Source: CBDDRG01 sp051306415 (GTDB lineage Bacteria > Pseudomonadota > Gammaproteobacteria > Pseudomonadales > Porticoccaceae). From it: a stretch of DNA of 29,240 nt. The notes beneath the pieces are model-generated. The model was not told the origin of the DNA and made no database searches. It worked only from the letters and a program-made list of their open reading frames with translations. Location of the stretch: the NCBI GenBank assembly GCA_051306415.1, contig JBPPNE010000024.1:1-29240 (forward strand), written 5' to 3'. Within the stretch, counting starts at the first letter, position 1. Each line of letters starts with the position of its first letter. Shown piece after piece: positions 1-7,527 of the stretch. A program made the translations under genes and the position numbers.

Positions 1-164
1 AGAAAGCGATGGGCGTCGAAGCGTTCACCGCGCAAGGCAACGAACAGATCGCCGGCCTGCAAGCTGCGGGTATCCGTTGACACGCTGCGGAAATGGCAGT
101 CGGGATAGAGCAGGGTGCCGCCGTGGGCCAGTGCCGCCTGCGACAGCGTGAGATCGCGAATCAT
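1..164 (-). CDS. murF: MurF, UDP-MurNAc-tripeptide--D-Ala-D-Ala ligase (N-terminal part only)
   Basis: Partial gene running off the left edge; only the first 54 codons are visible. It starts MIRDLTLSQAALAHGG and contains the segment STDTRSLQAGDLFVALRGER, typical of the MurF N-terminal domain that binds the UDP-MurNAc substrate. The ATG at 164 overlaps the murE stop in an ATGA, so the two are probably translationally coupled. MurF adds D-Ala-D-Ala to the UDP-MurNAc-tripeptide in the cytoplasm. The ATP-binding domain lies outside the window. The identification rests on this N-terminal motif plus its position after murE, the usual dcw order. Confidence 0.9.
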   Translation of the reverse strand, partial: MIRDLTLSQAALAHGGTLLYPDCHFRSVSTDTRSLQAGDLFVALRGERFDAHRF

Positions 165-1684
165 AACAGCCGCTCTCCGCGCGCGCGCAATGCCTGACCG
201 GCTTCGGCAACGTCGCTAAACAGCGCACGGCGGCCGGCGATCACCTGATAGTCCTCGTGGCCCTTGCCCGCTATCAGCACAGTGTCATCCGCTGCCGCCA
301 ACCGGATCGCGTGGCAGATCGCGGCACGGCGATCGACGATAGTTTCGACCCGTGCGCGCGCCGGCGCACCGCCAACCCCAGCGAGAATATCGGCAATGAT
401 CGCAGCGGCGGTTTCACTGCGCGAGTTGTCACTGGTGATGACTACATGATCGGCGAGACGCCCGGCGATCTCACCCATCTGCGGGCGTTTGCCGCGATCT
501 CGATCACCGCCACAGCCAAACACGCACCAGAGTTTGCCGCTGGAACTCTCGCGCAACGTCAGCAGAACCTGCTCCAGCGCAGCCGGCGTGTGGGCATAGT
601 CCACCACCACCACCGGGGCCGCACCGGGCTCGACGATTTCCATCCGCCCGCGAACCGGCGACAGCGCCGGAGTCACCGCGAGCACGTCCGCCAGGGGAAA
701 GCCCTGGGCGCAGGCGGCGGCAATCGTTGCCAGCACATTGCTGACGTTGAAGCGGCCGAGCAACGGGCTGCGCACCTCACCCAGACCCCAGGGCGAAACC
801 AGCTCGCCGTCAAACCCACTGCGGGACAGGCGCAAATTGCGCAGGTAGATGTCGGTCGCCGCGTCGCTCACCGAGTAGCGGTAAACCACCAGCCCCGGTG
901 GAAATCCGGCGATCAGGCGCTCGGCGATGGGATCGTCGCCATTGATGATCGCGCAGCGCAAACCGGGTTGCTGAAACAGCCGGGCCTTGGCGTCCCGGTA
1001 GTGACCCATGTCGCCGTGGTAGTCGAGATGGTCACGGCTGAGATTGGTGAACACCGCCGTGTTGAAACGCACGGCGGCAACCCGGTGCTGGGACAGGCTG
1101 TGTGACGACACTTCCATCACCACCCAGCGCGCACCCTGATCGCGCAGGCCAGCGAGAATCTCCTGGGTGCGAATGGCATCCGGAGTGGTCATGGCAGTCG
1201 CTGAATTAGCCTGGCGCTCCCCACCGACAAGCCCCCAACCAAGGGTGCCGACCACACCAGAGCACACACCCAGTTCGGCGAATAGGCGCGCCAGCAACTG
1301 GCTGACGGTAGTCTTACCATTGGTGCCGGTAACGCCGGTCACTGCGATGGCGAGACTGGGGTCGCCGTAGAAACGTCCTGCGATCTCACTCAGTTTGGCC
1401 GCGAGCCCACGGACCGGAATCACCGGTATCGCGGTAGCCGCTGCGGTTAGTCCAGCAGCCTCCGCCAACGCGGCGACCGCACCCGCGGCCGCGGCCTGCG
1501 GGATGAACGCGCGGCCATCGGACTGACCACCGGGAACCGCCACAAACAGCTCGCCGGGGCGTACGGCCCGGCTGTCCAGGTGCAGGCCACCCACTGGCAA
1601 GCTGGCGAATTTGGCCGCCAGTTCAACCCCCGGCAACAAGGTGCCCAGGAGCGGACTGCCGGCGCGCGATTCCAGCGCCGCCAT
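161..1684 (-). CDS. murE: MurE, UDP-MurNAc-L-Ala-D-Glu--diaminopimelate ligase
   Basis: Cytoplasmic Mur ligase adding the third stem-peptide residue, in gammaproteobacteria meso-diaminopimelate. At 507 aa it is close to the family norm. Visible motifs: substrate-binding N-domain (LDSRAVRPGELFVAV, about 36-50), ATP-binding GTNGKTT (120-126), EVSSHSL (191-197), the lysine expected to be carbamylated in DAKARLF (K233), DYAHTP (362-367) and GKGHE (473-477). The motif that reads the incoming amino acid, usually DNPR in DAP-adding enzymes, is DNSR here (419-422), a Pro-to-Ser change. The start at 1684 overlaps the ftsI stop by one base (TGATG), and the end overlaps murF by 4 nt. The C-terminal motifs and the neighbours make the assignment secure; DAP specificity is inferred. 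Confidence 0.95.
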   Translation of the reverse strand: MAALESRAGSPLLGTLLPGVELAAKFASLPVGGLHLDSRAVRPGELFVAVPGGQSDGRAFIPQAAAAGAVAALAEAAGLTAAATAIPVIPVRGLAAKLSEIAGRFYGDPSLAIAVTGVTGTNGKTTVSQLLARLFAELGVCSGVVGTLGWGLVGGERQANSATAMTTPDAIRTQEILAGLRDQGARWVVMEVSSHSLSQHRVAAVRFNTAVFTNLSRDHLDYHGDMGHYRDAKARLFQQPGLRCAIINGDDPIAERLIAGFPPGLVVYRYSVSDAATDIYLRNLRLSRSGFDGELVSPWGLGEVRSPLLGRFNVSNVLATIAAACAQGFPLADVLAVTPALSPVRGRMEIVEPGAAPVVVVDYAHTPAALEQVLLTLRESSSGKLWCVFGCGGDRDRGKRPQMGEIAGRLADHVVITSDNSRSETAAAIIADILAGVGGAPARARVETIVDRRAAICHAIRLAAADDTVLIAGKGHEDYQVIAGRRALFSDVAEAGQALRARGERLL

Positions 1685-3423
1685 CAGGTTCCCTCCCGCT
1701 TCAACTGTTCGCCCATGACGACCACGCGCTGTCCGTCCGGTAATACAGGCGGGATTCGCAGCATTCGCACCGCCTCCGCCATCACCCGGCCAAACACTGG
1801 CGCCGCGACCAGACCACCAAAATATTTTCCCCCTTTGGGGTCGTTGACAATGACGACGGCGACCAGGCGCGGATCGTCCGCCGGCACCATGCCGGCGAAT
1901 AACGAGGAGTAGCTATGTTGCTGGTAGCCGCCGACACCCACGCGGTGGACGGTGCCGGTTTTTCCGGCAACCAGGTACGCGGGGAAGGCAGCGCGGGTGC
2001 CCGTGCCACCGGGCTGAGTCACGGTTTTCATCATTTCGCGAATGGCGTGGGCGACTCGAGGCTCAATGACCTGTTCACCCGCGACTGCGTCTTCGAGCTT
2101 GAGCAGACTGACTGGCCGGCGCACGCCTTCGTTGGCGATCACGCTATACACCCGCGCCAGTTGCAGCGCGGTGGCCTGCATGCCATAGCCAAAGGCGTAA
2201 GTGGCACGCTCGACGGAATGCCAGCGGCGTTTTTCCGGCAGGCTGCCGAGCCCCTCGCCGGGAAAACCGGTTCCGAGCGCCTGCCCCATGCCGACCCGGT
2301 CGAACACATTGCGGATGTCTTCCGGCGACAGCTCCATCGCCACCTTAGTGAGACCGACCTGGCTGGAATGGGTGATCACACCAGTCACATCCAACTGCCC
2401 ATAATTGACCGGATCCCTGAAGGTCTTGTTAGCCACCCGGACATAACCCGGATTGGTGTCTATCGGGGTGTGGGGATTGAATTTGCCGCTTTCCAGTGCG
2501 GCCACCATGGTCAGCGGTTTCATCAACGAGCCTGGCTCAACGACATCGGTGATCGCCCGATTGCGCATCGCTCGGGTATCGAGGCGGCCGCGGCGATTGG
2601 GATTGAACGACGGTTGATTGACCATCGCCAGCACTTCGCCAGTGCGGGCGTCAAGGACGACCATACAGCCGGATTCGGCGCTGAATTCACTCATCGCCGC
2701 TTTCAACTCCCGGTACGCCAGATACTGCAGGCGCAGGTCAATGCTCAACGCCAAACTACTGCCCGATTTTTCGCTGCGTACCAAGTCAAGATCCTTGATC
2801 ACCCGACCTTTGCGATCTTTCATCACCCGTCGCGCGCCCGGCACGCCGGTCAACGCCTTGTCGTAGGCGAGTTCCATGCCCTCCTGCCCGCGATCGTCGA
2901 CATTGTTGAACCCGACCAACTGCGCGGCGACTTCGCCGGTGGGATAAAAGCGCTTGTATTCCTGCTTGCCGTAGACGCCCTTGACCTTCAATCCGAGGAT
3001 CTTTTCCGCATCATCAGGGGTCAACTGGCGGGCGAGGTAAACAAAGTCCTTGTCGGCGAAGCGGGCGATGCGCTGCTTGAGGTCCGCATACGTGAGGCCC
3101 AAGAGTTGTGCAAGCGTTTTAAGTTTTTCGGCATCGGTGCTGATGTCCTTCGGGTTCGCCCAAATGGACACGACCGGGGTGCTAACTGCCAATGGCTCAC
3201 CGCGACGGTCGGTAATCACTCCGCGATAGGCCGGGATCGGCTCCAGCCGCACCGTGCGCGCCTTGCCTTCGCGTTGCAGAAACCGAGGGCCGCGGTCGCT
3301 ATCAAGCACCTGCAAACCAGCGATATGCCAGAACGCAACCACCGCGAGGGAGACCAGCACCGACACCGCCAGCAAAAAGCGCCAGCGAGAAATGGCGAGG
3401 ATTGTGCGCCTACGTCCGCTCAA
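1684..3423 (-). CDS. ftsI: FtsI / PBP3, septal peptidoglycan transpeptidase
   Basis: Class B penicillin-binding protein of the divisome: an inner-membrane anchor with periplasmic domains that cross-links septal peptidoglycan. The 579 aa include one N-terminal transmembrane segment (about 14-36), the pedestal domain (RGVITDRRGEPLAVS near 67-81) and the transpeptidase domain. The active-site SxxK is S299-L-M-K302 and the KTGT box is 488-491. The middle SxN motif reads S353-S-Q355 instead of SSN. The start is a TTG at 3423 in a TTGA overlap with the ftsL stop; no ATG or GTG lies before the membrane segment, so TTG is the best choice. It sits between ftsL and murE as in the standard dcw cluster. 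Confidence 0.95.
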   Translation of the reverse strand: MSGRRRTILAISRWRFLLAVSVLVSLAVVAFWHIAGLQVLDSDRGPRFLQREGKARTVRLEPIPAYRGVITDRRGEPLAVSTPVVSIWANPKDISTDAEKLKTLAQLLGLTYADLKQRIARFADKDFVYLARQLTPDDAEKILGLKVKGVYGKQEYKRFYPTGEVAAQLVGFNNVDDRGQEGMELAYDKALTGVPGARRVMKDRKGRVIKDLDLVRSEKSGSSLALSIDLRLQYLAYRELKAAMSEFSAESGCMVVLDARTGEVLAMVNQPSFNPNRRGRLDTRAMRNRAITDVVEPGSLMKPLTMVAALESGKFNPHTPIDTNPGYVRVANKTFRDPVNYGQLDVTGVITHSSQVGLTKVAMELSPEDIRNVFDRVGMGQALGTGFPGEGLGSLPEKRRWHSVERATYAFGYGMQATALQLARVYSVIANEGVRRPVSLLKLEDAVAGEQVIEPRVAHAIREMMKTVTQPGGTGTRAAFPAYLVAGKTGTVHRVGVGGYQQHSYSSLFAGMVPADDPRLVAVVIVNDPKGGKYFGGLVAAPVFGRVMAEAVRMLRIPPVLPDGQRVVVMGEQLKREGT

Positions 3424-3704
3424 GGTCGCACCATGACGATTTCGCTTGCCGTAGGCACGTGCATCACCAGCTTGTCTGTCGCTAGGCGCTCAATCCGCCC
3501 CAGCGCACCCCAAGTACTCTGCTCCAGCAAATATTGCCCCCACTCCACCTGCAGGCGATTCTCGTCGCGTTGCAAGAGAGCGAATTCACTGTAGAGCTGG
3601 CGGCAGAGATGGCTGGTGTACGCCACGCCGATGGCCGAGGCGACGACCGCGAGCCACAGCATTGCCGCCATTCTGACCGGGCGGGCGCTGACCTGATCGC
3701 TCAT
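3420..3704 (-). CDS. ftsL: FtsL, cell division protein
   Basis: Small bitopic divisome protein that works with FtsB and FtsQ to activate FtsWI. From the ATG at 3704 it is 94 aa: a short cytoplasmic tail, one transmembrane helix (about MLWLAVVASAIGVAYTSH, residues 15-32) and a periplasmic coiled-coil-like segment rich in Leu, Glu and Gln (FALLQRDENRLQVEWGQYLLEQ). A longer reading from 3773 would overlap rsmH by 59 nt. The 3704 start is preferred because it has a GAGGG Shine-Dalgarno about 7 nt upstream, leaves a 10-nt gap after rsmH and gives a normal FtsL length. FtsL sequence is weakly conserved, so position between rsmH and ftsI is the main support. Confidence 0.88.
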   Translation of the reverse strand: MSDQVSARPVRMAAMLWLAVVASAIGVAYTSHLCRQLYSEFALLQRDENRLQVEWGQYLLEQSTWGALGRIERLATDKLVMHVPTASEIVMVRP

Positions 3705-3714
3705 CGACCGGCCC

Positions 3715-4647
3715 TCATGCGACTTTCTCGGCGATTCGCAGCACCGCACTGCGCGCGCGCGGATTGGCGGCAACTTCCTCCGCGCTCGGCTTTATCGCCC
3801 GACCCAGCGCACGCATCCGCCGTGGCACGTCGCGCTCCATCACCGGCAAGCCCTTGGGTAAGTGCGGCCGCTCATGGTCACGCAGAAACCGCTTGACCAG
3901 CCGATCCTCCAGCGAGTGAAAGCTGATCACCGCCAAGCGGCCGCCCACCGCCAGCACATCGAGAATATGGGCAAGCACAACCTGCAAATCATCGAGTTCC
4001 CGATTGATGAAAATTCTCATCGCCTGAAACGCCCGCGTCGCCGGATGCTTGCCGCGCTCCCAGGCAGGGTTCGCCGCGGCAACGATGTCGGCCAGGTGCA
4101 AGGTGCGGGTAATCGGGGTAAGGGTGCGCGCAGCGATGATGGCGCGCGCCATGCGGCGAGAGAATTTCTCCTCACCGTAGATCTTTAGGGTTTCAGCGAT
4201 GGCATCCTCCGTCGCCGTCGCCAACCAAACCGCCGCGCTGATCCCAGAGCTGGGATCCATGCGCATATCCAGCGGACCATCACGGAGAAAGCTGAATCCG
4301 CGTTCGGCGTTGTCCAGCTGCGGCGACGATACGCCGAGATCGAGGAGAACACCGTTCACCCGCCCCCGTCGATTGCGCGCGGCAATCAGATCGGCGAGTT
4401 CCGCGAACGAACCCTGAACGATTTCAAAACGGCTGTCATCGCCAAACAAATCTCGCCCAGCCGCGCAGGCCTCCGGATCCTTGTCGATGGCGAGAAGTCC
4501 TCCGCGTTCCGACAGACGGGCCAGCAACGCGCGGCTGTGCCCACCACGACCAAAGGTGCCATCAACATAAAAGCCGTCAGGGTCGGTGACCAGCGCGGCC
4601 ACCGGTCTTTCCAACAGGACAGTTGTGTGATCCACTGGCGACGGCAC
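3715..4647 (-). CDS. rsmH: RsmH (MraW), 16S rRNA m4C1402 methyltransferase
   Basis: SAM-dependent methyltransferase that N4-methylates C1402 of 16S rRNA in the decoding centre. The 310 aa show the SAM-binding motif DGTFGRGGHS (29-38), AIDKDP, LLDLGVSSPQLDNAERGFSF, the DMRMD segment, the HPATRAFQAMRIFINREL signature, ISFHSLEDR and the C-terminal NPRARSAVLRIAE. The start is a GTG at 4647 with an AGAGAGG Shine-Dalgarno upstream; the family N-terminus (HTTVLLERPV) begins a few residues later. The gene follows mraZ by 28 nt and precedes ftsL by 10 nt, so the run is one transcription unit. Confidence 0.97.
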   Translation of the reverse strand: MPSPVDHTTVLLERPVAALVTDPDGFYVDGTFGRGGHSRALLARLSERGGLLAIDKDPEACAAGRDLFGDDSRFEIVQGSFAELADLIAARNRRGRVNGVLLDLGVSSPQLDNAERGFSFLRDGPLDMRMDPSSGISAAVWLATATEDAIAETLKIYGEEKFSRRMARAIIAARTLTPITRTLHLADIVAAANPAWERGKHPATRAFQAMRIFINRELDDLQVVLAHILDVLAVGGRLAVISFHSLEDRLVKRFLRDHERPHLPKGLPVMERDVPRRMRALGRAIKPSAEEVAANPRARSAVLRIAEKVA

Positions 4648-4675
4648 TGTGACCTCTCTGTGACGAAAATCGGTA

Positions 4676-5155
4676 TTACAGTGACAAATTCAGCATTTCT
4701 TCGGGAACTGTCGCGGCGCCAGCCCCCGGCGAGGATGCCTCCAGCAGCCAGTCGATCCGCCCGAGGCTCCAGTTTTTTTCCGCCCACAACTCAAGGCGAT
4801 GGCCTTGGCCTACCAGCATCAAGGTTTTTTCGAGTTCGGCGTGACTACGCAACTCTGGCGGAATCAGGACGCGACCGCTGCTATCCAACTCCAGCTCGCG
4901 GGCGTGGCCGATCAACAATCGTTGAAGACGGCGGGTGTTGGGGTTGAGCGTCGGCAGCGCGGCGATCTGACGTTCAACGCTCTCCCATTCAGGCTCCGGG
5001 TAAATCAGCAGGCATTTGTCTTGGATATCAATAGTGACGACCAAGCGGCCATTACAGCCAACCATCAGGGCATCGCGGTACCTGGCAGGCACGGCAATCC
5101 TGCCTTTGGCATCCATGCTGATTTCGCTGCTGCCTCGAAACACCGGGCTCTCCAT
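4676..5155 (-). CDS. mraZ: MraZ, transcriptional regulator of the dcw cluster
   Basis: DNA-binding protein with two tandem SpoVT/AbrB-like (MraZ) domains, each carrying the DxxGR-type signature: MDAKGRIAVPARYRDAL (residues 14-30) and LDSSGRVLIPPELR (about 90-103). Known MraZ proteins form ring oligomers and repress their own operon by binding 10-bp-spaced TGGG-type repeats, which are present just upstream here (5172-5196). At 159 aa it is slightly longer than the usual 143-152, the extra length being C-terminal. The ATG at 5155 gives the expected N-terminus (FRGSSEISMDAKGR); a strong Shine-Dalgarno is not obvious. First gene of the leftward dcw operon. Confidence 0.96.
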   Translation of the reverse strand: MESPVFRGSSEISMDAKGRIAVPARYRDALMVGCNGRLVVTIDIQDKCLLIYPEPEWESVERQIAALPTLNPNTRRLQRLLIGHARELELDSSGRVLIPPELRSHAELEKTLMLVGQGHRLELWAEKNWSLGRIDWLLEASSPGAGAATVPEEMLNLSL

Positions 5156-5171
5156 TTTTTATGGGAAGAAA

Positions 5172-5196
5172 ATCCACTCTTAACCACTTTCACCCA
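5172..5196 (-). promoter_or_regulatory. Three MraZ-box-like direct repeats
   Basis: On the minus strand the mraZ leader carries TGGGT (5192-5196), TGGTT (5182-5186) and TGGAT (5172-5176), each starting exactly 10 nt after the last. MraZ proteins bind TGGG-like pentamers separated by 5-nt spacers. Match to that spacing and position just before mraZ supports an autoregulatory operator. The repeats lie directly downstream of the predicted transcription start, so binding would hinder early elongation or promoter escape (inference). Confidence 0.7.
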
Positions 5197-5205
5197 CATT
5201 CAGAC

Positions 5206-5233
5206 ACTATATTCCCCAAATCGCCAAAGTCAA
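5206..5233 (-). promoter_or_regulatory. Sigma70-type promoter of the mraZ/dcw operon
   Basis: Minus-strand TTGACT (5228-5233) and TATAGT (5206-5211) separated by 16 bp: five of six and five of six matches to the consensus hexamers. The predicted start falls near 5199, about 44 nt before the mraZ ATG and right at the MraZ-like repeats. No other candidate of similar quality was seen between mraZ and the next gene. Confidence 0.7.
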
Positions 5234-5456
5234 AGCAGCAAACGACTAAAGAAGCCCTAAAGTGCGGGCATCGGCGTGGTTTTGGTCGAAAAATCAACGC
5301 GAATCGGCGCAATGAAACGTCGGTGGAGGAGGGATAAGCAAAGGAATACTGTCTACTGAAAAATAAAGCTAATGTGCTGCTTTAAGTAAAAGATGTTTTT
5401 TATCTAACGACAGCTCTAGAAAAGGCCAACAGCTATCAAAATAGGGGTGCTGGTAA

Positions 5457-5488
5457 GCACCGAGCCAGTCATTGCGACGGCTCGGTGC
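5457..5488 (-). terminator. Hairpin downstream of the LLM oxidoreductase gene
   Basis: Perfect 10-bp inverted repeat GCACCGAGCC (5457-5466) / GGCTCGGTGC (5479-5488) with a 12-nt loop, 20 nt past the stop of the leftward LLM gene. The T-run after the stem is poor on the minus strand (CTTACC) and better on the plus strand (TATTT). It may be a weak or factor-assisted terminator. The rest of 5234-5456 is AT-rich and holds no gene that I can see. Confidence 0.5.
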
Positions 5489-5507
5489 TATTTAAAAAAT
5501 AAAGGGA

Positions 5508-6614
5508 TCAGGCGCGCTTGGCTTCTTGGGTCGGTGGTGCAGAGGCCCAGGTGCGCAGAACCGGCATCACCTCCTTGGCAAACAATTCGGCACTGCGCTT
5601 CGCAGCAACAATCGGTATGCCGGCAAAGCGGAAGCTGGACAGCACGCCGAAGGGTCCCAGGTATTTCCAGCGCTCCTCCAATTTGCGCAAGATCTGATCC
5701 GGCGTACCCCAAGCTTGCTGATCGACATAGGCTTTGGCGATAGTCTCCTTGCCCATGGCACGCATGGCATCGACAGCATCGCCATAGGCTTGGTAACCTT
5801 TAGCCTCCTTGTAATGCTCGCCGAGCATCTCGTAGTGGTGCAGTACCGACAGGCAGTAGCCGGCGACGTATTTATCCGCATTTTCCTGGGCGCGCTTGGC
5901 ATCGCTATCGCAGATCATCATCTCGGTGAGCAGGATTGGACGCGGCTCGGCGCCATGATGTGTGCGGAAAGCCACCTGGTAGTTGCGGTACTCCTCACGC
6001 AACACCTCAATGGGCTTGTAGTTGAACGCCATCATCTGTACGCCGAGGAGGGCGGCCTCCTCGGCCGAATCGGGGCTCATCGCCACCTGCGTGGTGCGGT
6101 CCTTCCAGGTTTTCAACGGCGCTGGCCGCAGCGGCGCGCGTGGCTGTTGAAAATATTCGCCATGGTGCTCGGGAAACCAGCCGGTTTCGAGGGCTTCCAG
6201 GATCAAGGGCGCGGCTTCGTCGAAACGGCCACGCGATTCATCCATGGCAATACCAAACTGACTGAATTCGCGCCGCGACAATCCGCGCCCCAAACCCAGG
6301 ATTGCCCGCCCACCGGACAGTTGATCAAGCAGTGCAGCCTTCTCGGCAACCCGCAGCGGCTGGGTGTTCCAGGGCAGGATGCAGGCGCCAGTGGCGACGC
6401 GGATGCGCTGGGTCTTGGCGGCAACATGGGCTAGGTAGACAAAGTTGTCGGGACAAAATGAGTAGTCTTCAAAATGGTGCTCGACTACCCAGACATGGTC
6501 ATAACCGAGCTGATCCGCCAGCACTGCCAATTCGAGCTCTTCGGTATAGACCTGAGTGTCGCTGATATTGTCGTAGCCAAAGCTTTGCATGACTTGCAGC
6601 ATGCCGATTTCCAT
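5508..6614 (-). CDS. LLM-class (luciferase-like) flavin-dependent oxidoreductase
   Basis: 368-aa TIM-barrel protein of the bacterial luciferase family, which uses reduced FMN or F420 for monooxygenation. Visible family features: beta-1 MEIGMLQVMQ, WVVEHHF (42-48), ATGACILPWNTQPLRVAEKAALLDQLSGGRAILGLGRG (about 74-111) and the ESRGRFDEA segment. The start at 6614 has a GAGGA Shine-Dalgarno 6 nt upstream. It is an end-to-end paralogue of the LLM gene at 12083-13183 (EHH at 45-47 in both, FNVSFSYAG versus LSSFRFAGI near the C-terminus). It sits alone between rnpB and mraZ, a pair that is adjacent in pseudomonads, so it is probably an insertion. Substrate unknown; type II Baeyer-Villiger or alkanal-type oxidation are possibilities. 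F420 use is less likely in this lineage. Confidence 0.9.
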   Translation of the reverse strand: MEIGMLQVMQSFGYDNISDTQVYTEELELAVLADQLGYDHVWVVEHHFEDYSFCPDNFVYLAHVAAKTQRIRVATGACILPWNTQPLRVAEKAALLDQLSGGRAILGLGRGLSRREFSQFGIAMDESRGRFDEAAPLILEALETGWFPEHHGEYFQQPRAPLRPAPLKTWKDRTTQVAMSPDSAEEAALLGVQMMAFNYKPIEVLREEYRNYQVAFRTHHGAEPRPILLTEMMICDSDAKRAQENADKYVAGYCLSVLHHYEMLGEHYKEAKGYQAYGDAVDAMRAMGKETIAKAYVDQQAWGTPDQILRKLEERWKYLGPFGVLSSFRFAGIPIVAAKRSAELFAKEVMPVLRTWASAPPTQEAKRA

Positions 6615-6681
6615 GGTGAATCCTCGCTATCGAGTTCACAGTGGGGTCGTCGAACCCCGGTTGACGATTTGTTGACTGTTG

Positions 6682-6701
6682 CCCTCGCCGAAAAGCGAGG
6701 G
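6682..6701 (-). terminator. Hairpin after rnpB (possible terminator)
   Basis: CCCTCGC (6682-6688) / GCGAGGG (6695-6701) with a 6-nt loop lies just past rnpB on the minus strand. The long minus-strand T-run (TTTTTTT, 6711-6717) comes before this hairpin and directly follows the rnpB P1 helix, so P1 plus the T-run may itself end transcription. The hairpin could then be a back-up or a processing signal. Confidence 0.4.
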
Positions 6702-6717
6702 GGCAAAAGCAAAAAAA

Positions 6718-7110
6718 GAGGGAGTCAGCCTGTAAGCCGGGTTCTGTCGTGAACAGCCATTCATCTGGGATACGCGTCACCGCGCACCTCAAGCAACCTA
6801 CCCGGATCCAGCGCGGGCCGCGCCGTCGGATCCCTATTTGGTCTTGCTCCGAGTGGGGTTTACCCTGCCACGCCTGTTGCCAGCCGCGCGGTGCGCTCTT
6901 ACCGCACCATTTCAACCTTACCTGTGCGCGCTGCGTTGCCGCAGCCACCATCGGCGGTATATTTTCTGTGGCACTTTCCGTAGGCTCACGCCCCCCAGGC
7001 GTTACCTGGCACTCTGCCCTGTGGAGCCCGGACTTTCCTCCCCTCCGCACCCAGCCCACCGATTAGGGAAAGACCGAGCTAACGAAGCAGCGGCTGCTCA
7101 GCCGACTCCC
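6718..7110 (-). ncRNA. rnpB: RNase P RNA (class A)
   Basis: Catalytic RNA of ribonuclease P, which matures tRNA 5' ends. Read on the minus strand it contains the universal 5' core GGAGGGGAGGAAAGTCCGGG followed by CTCCACAGGGC, then GTGCCAGGTAACGCCTGG, the GGTAAGAGCGCACCGCGCGG block, the GGAGCAAGACCAAATAGGG segment, the GGGTAGGTTGCTTGAG region and the 3' core ACAGAACCCGGCTTA. The ends pair as P1: GGGAGTC at the 5' end (to 7110) with GACTCCC at the 3' end (from 6720). Length about 393 nt, normal for gammaproteobacteria. A candidate -10 (TAATCT) lies at 7117-7122. Ends are set from P1 and are uncertain by a few bases. Confidence 0.97.
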
Positions 7111-7116
7111 GCACGC

Positions 7117-7122
7117 AGATTA
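7117..7122 (-). promoter_or_regulatory. Candidate -10 box of rnpB
   Basis: TAATCT on the minus strand, 7 nt before the predicted rnpB 5' end. No good -35 hexamer is visible at the right distance. Its first three bases are also the TAA stop codon of the upstream dodecin-like reading frame, so coding sequence runs into the rnpB promoter. Confidence 0.4.
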
Positions 7123-7479
7123 GCACGAATTGCTGCCAAGCCGGCCAGCGCACACATGGGCAGCCGAGCTGACAGGAATCAGTCTTCGAGCGCGTCCTGC
7201 CAGCTGAGAGGAGACGTGGCGGTGATCGTGGAGACACTGGATACAGTCATGATGGGCTCCTAGGTGCAGGTTGTCTGGCGGCGCCACATCGAACTGGAGG
7301 TAGCCGCGCACGCGATAGTCGAGGGTACCGTCGGGCTCGACGACGATGGTTTTGCCAATCACTTCGATGCCGTGAACGCCGCGCAAGGTGCGATTGGCGC
7401 GGGCGAGAATGTCTTTAATGGCACTCTCAAAGGACTGTGGCGACGTGCCGATCAATTCGTTGGCCTTTGATAGCAGCAT
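7120..7479 (-). CDS. Dodecin-like flavin-binding protein with abnormal C-terminal tail
   Basis: The first ~70 residues look like a dodecin: a small beta-alpha-beta-beta protein that forms dodecamers and stores flavins (KANELIGTSPQSFESAIKDILARANRTLRGVHGIEVIGKTIVVEPDGTLDYRVRGYLQFDV). The usual aromatic residue before the second strand (often WFEV) is Gly-Ile here. The frame continues to 119 aa with a His/Cys/Arg-rich tail unlike any dodecin; a TAG at 7260-7262 lies in another frame right where a normal dodecin would end. A frameshift or loss of the native stop at the island edge is likely. The ATG at 7479 has an excellent AAGGAGG Shine-Dalgarno. It is the last gene of the leftward operon of flavin enzymes, where a flavin buffer would make sense. 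Confidence 0.7.
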   Translation of the reverse strand: MLLSKANELIGTSPQSFESAIKDILARANRTLRGVHGIEVIGKTIVVEPDGTLDYRVRGYLQFDVAPPDNLHLGAHHDCIQCLHDHRHVSSQLAGRARRLIPVSSAAHVCAGRLGSNSC

Positions 7480-7527
7480 GGCGAATCCTCCTTGCCTTGT
7501 TCGTGAAATTGCGGCGGCGCGGGCCGA

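Noticed and set aside
1915..3594. 559-aa plus-strand open frame across ftsI
   Set aside because: Antisense shadow of ftsI/ftsL in GC-rich DNA; no family motifs, and the opposite strand carries unmistakable PBP3 motifs.
6499..7066. Open frames on both strands across 6500-7260
   Set aside because: They overlap RNase P RNA, which is identified by its universal core sequences.
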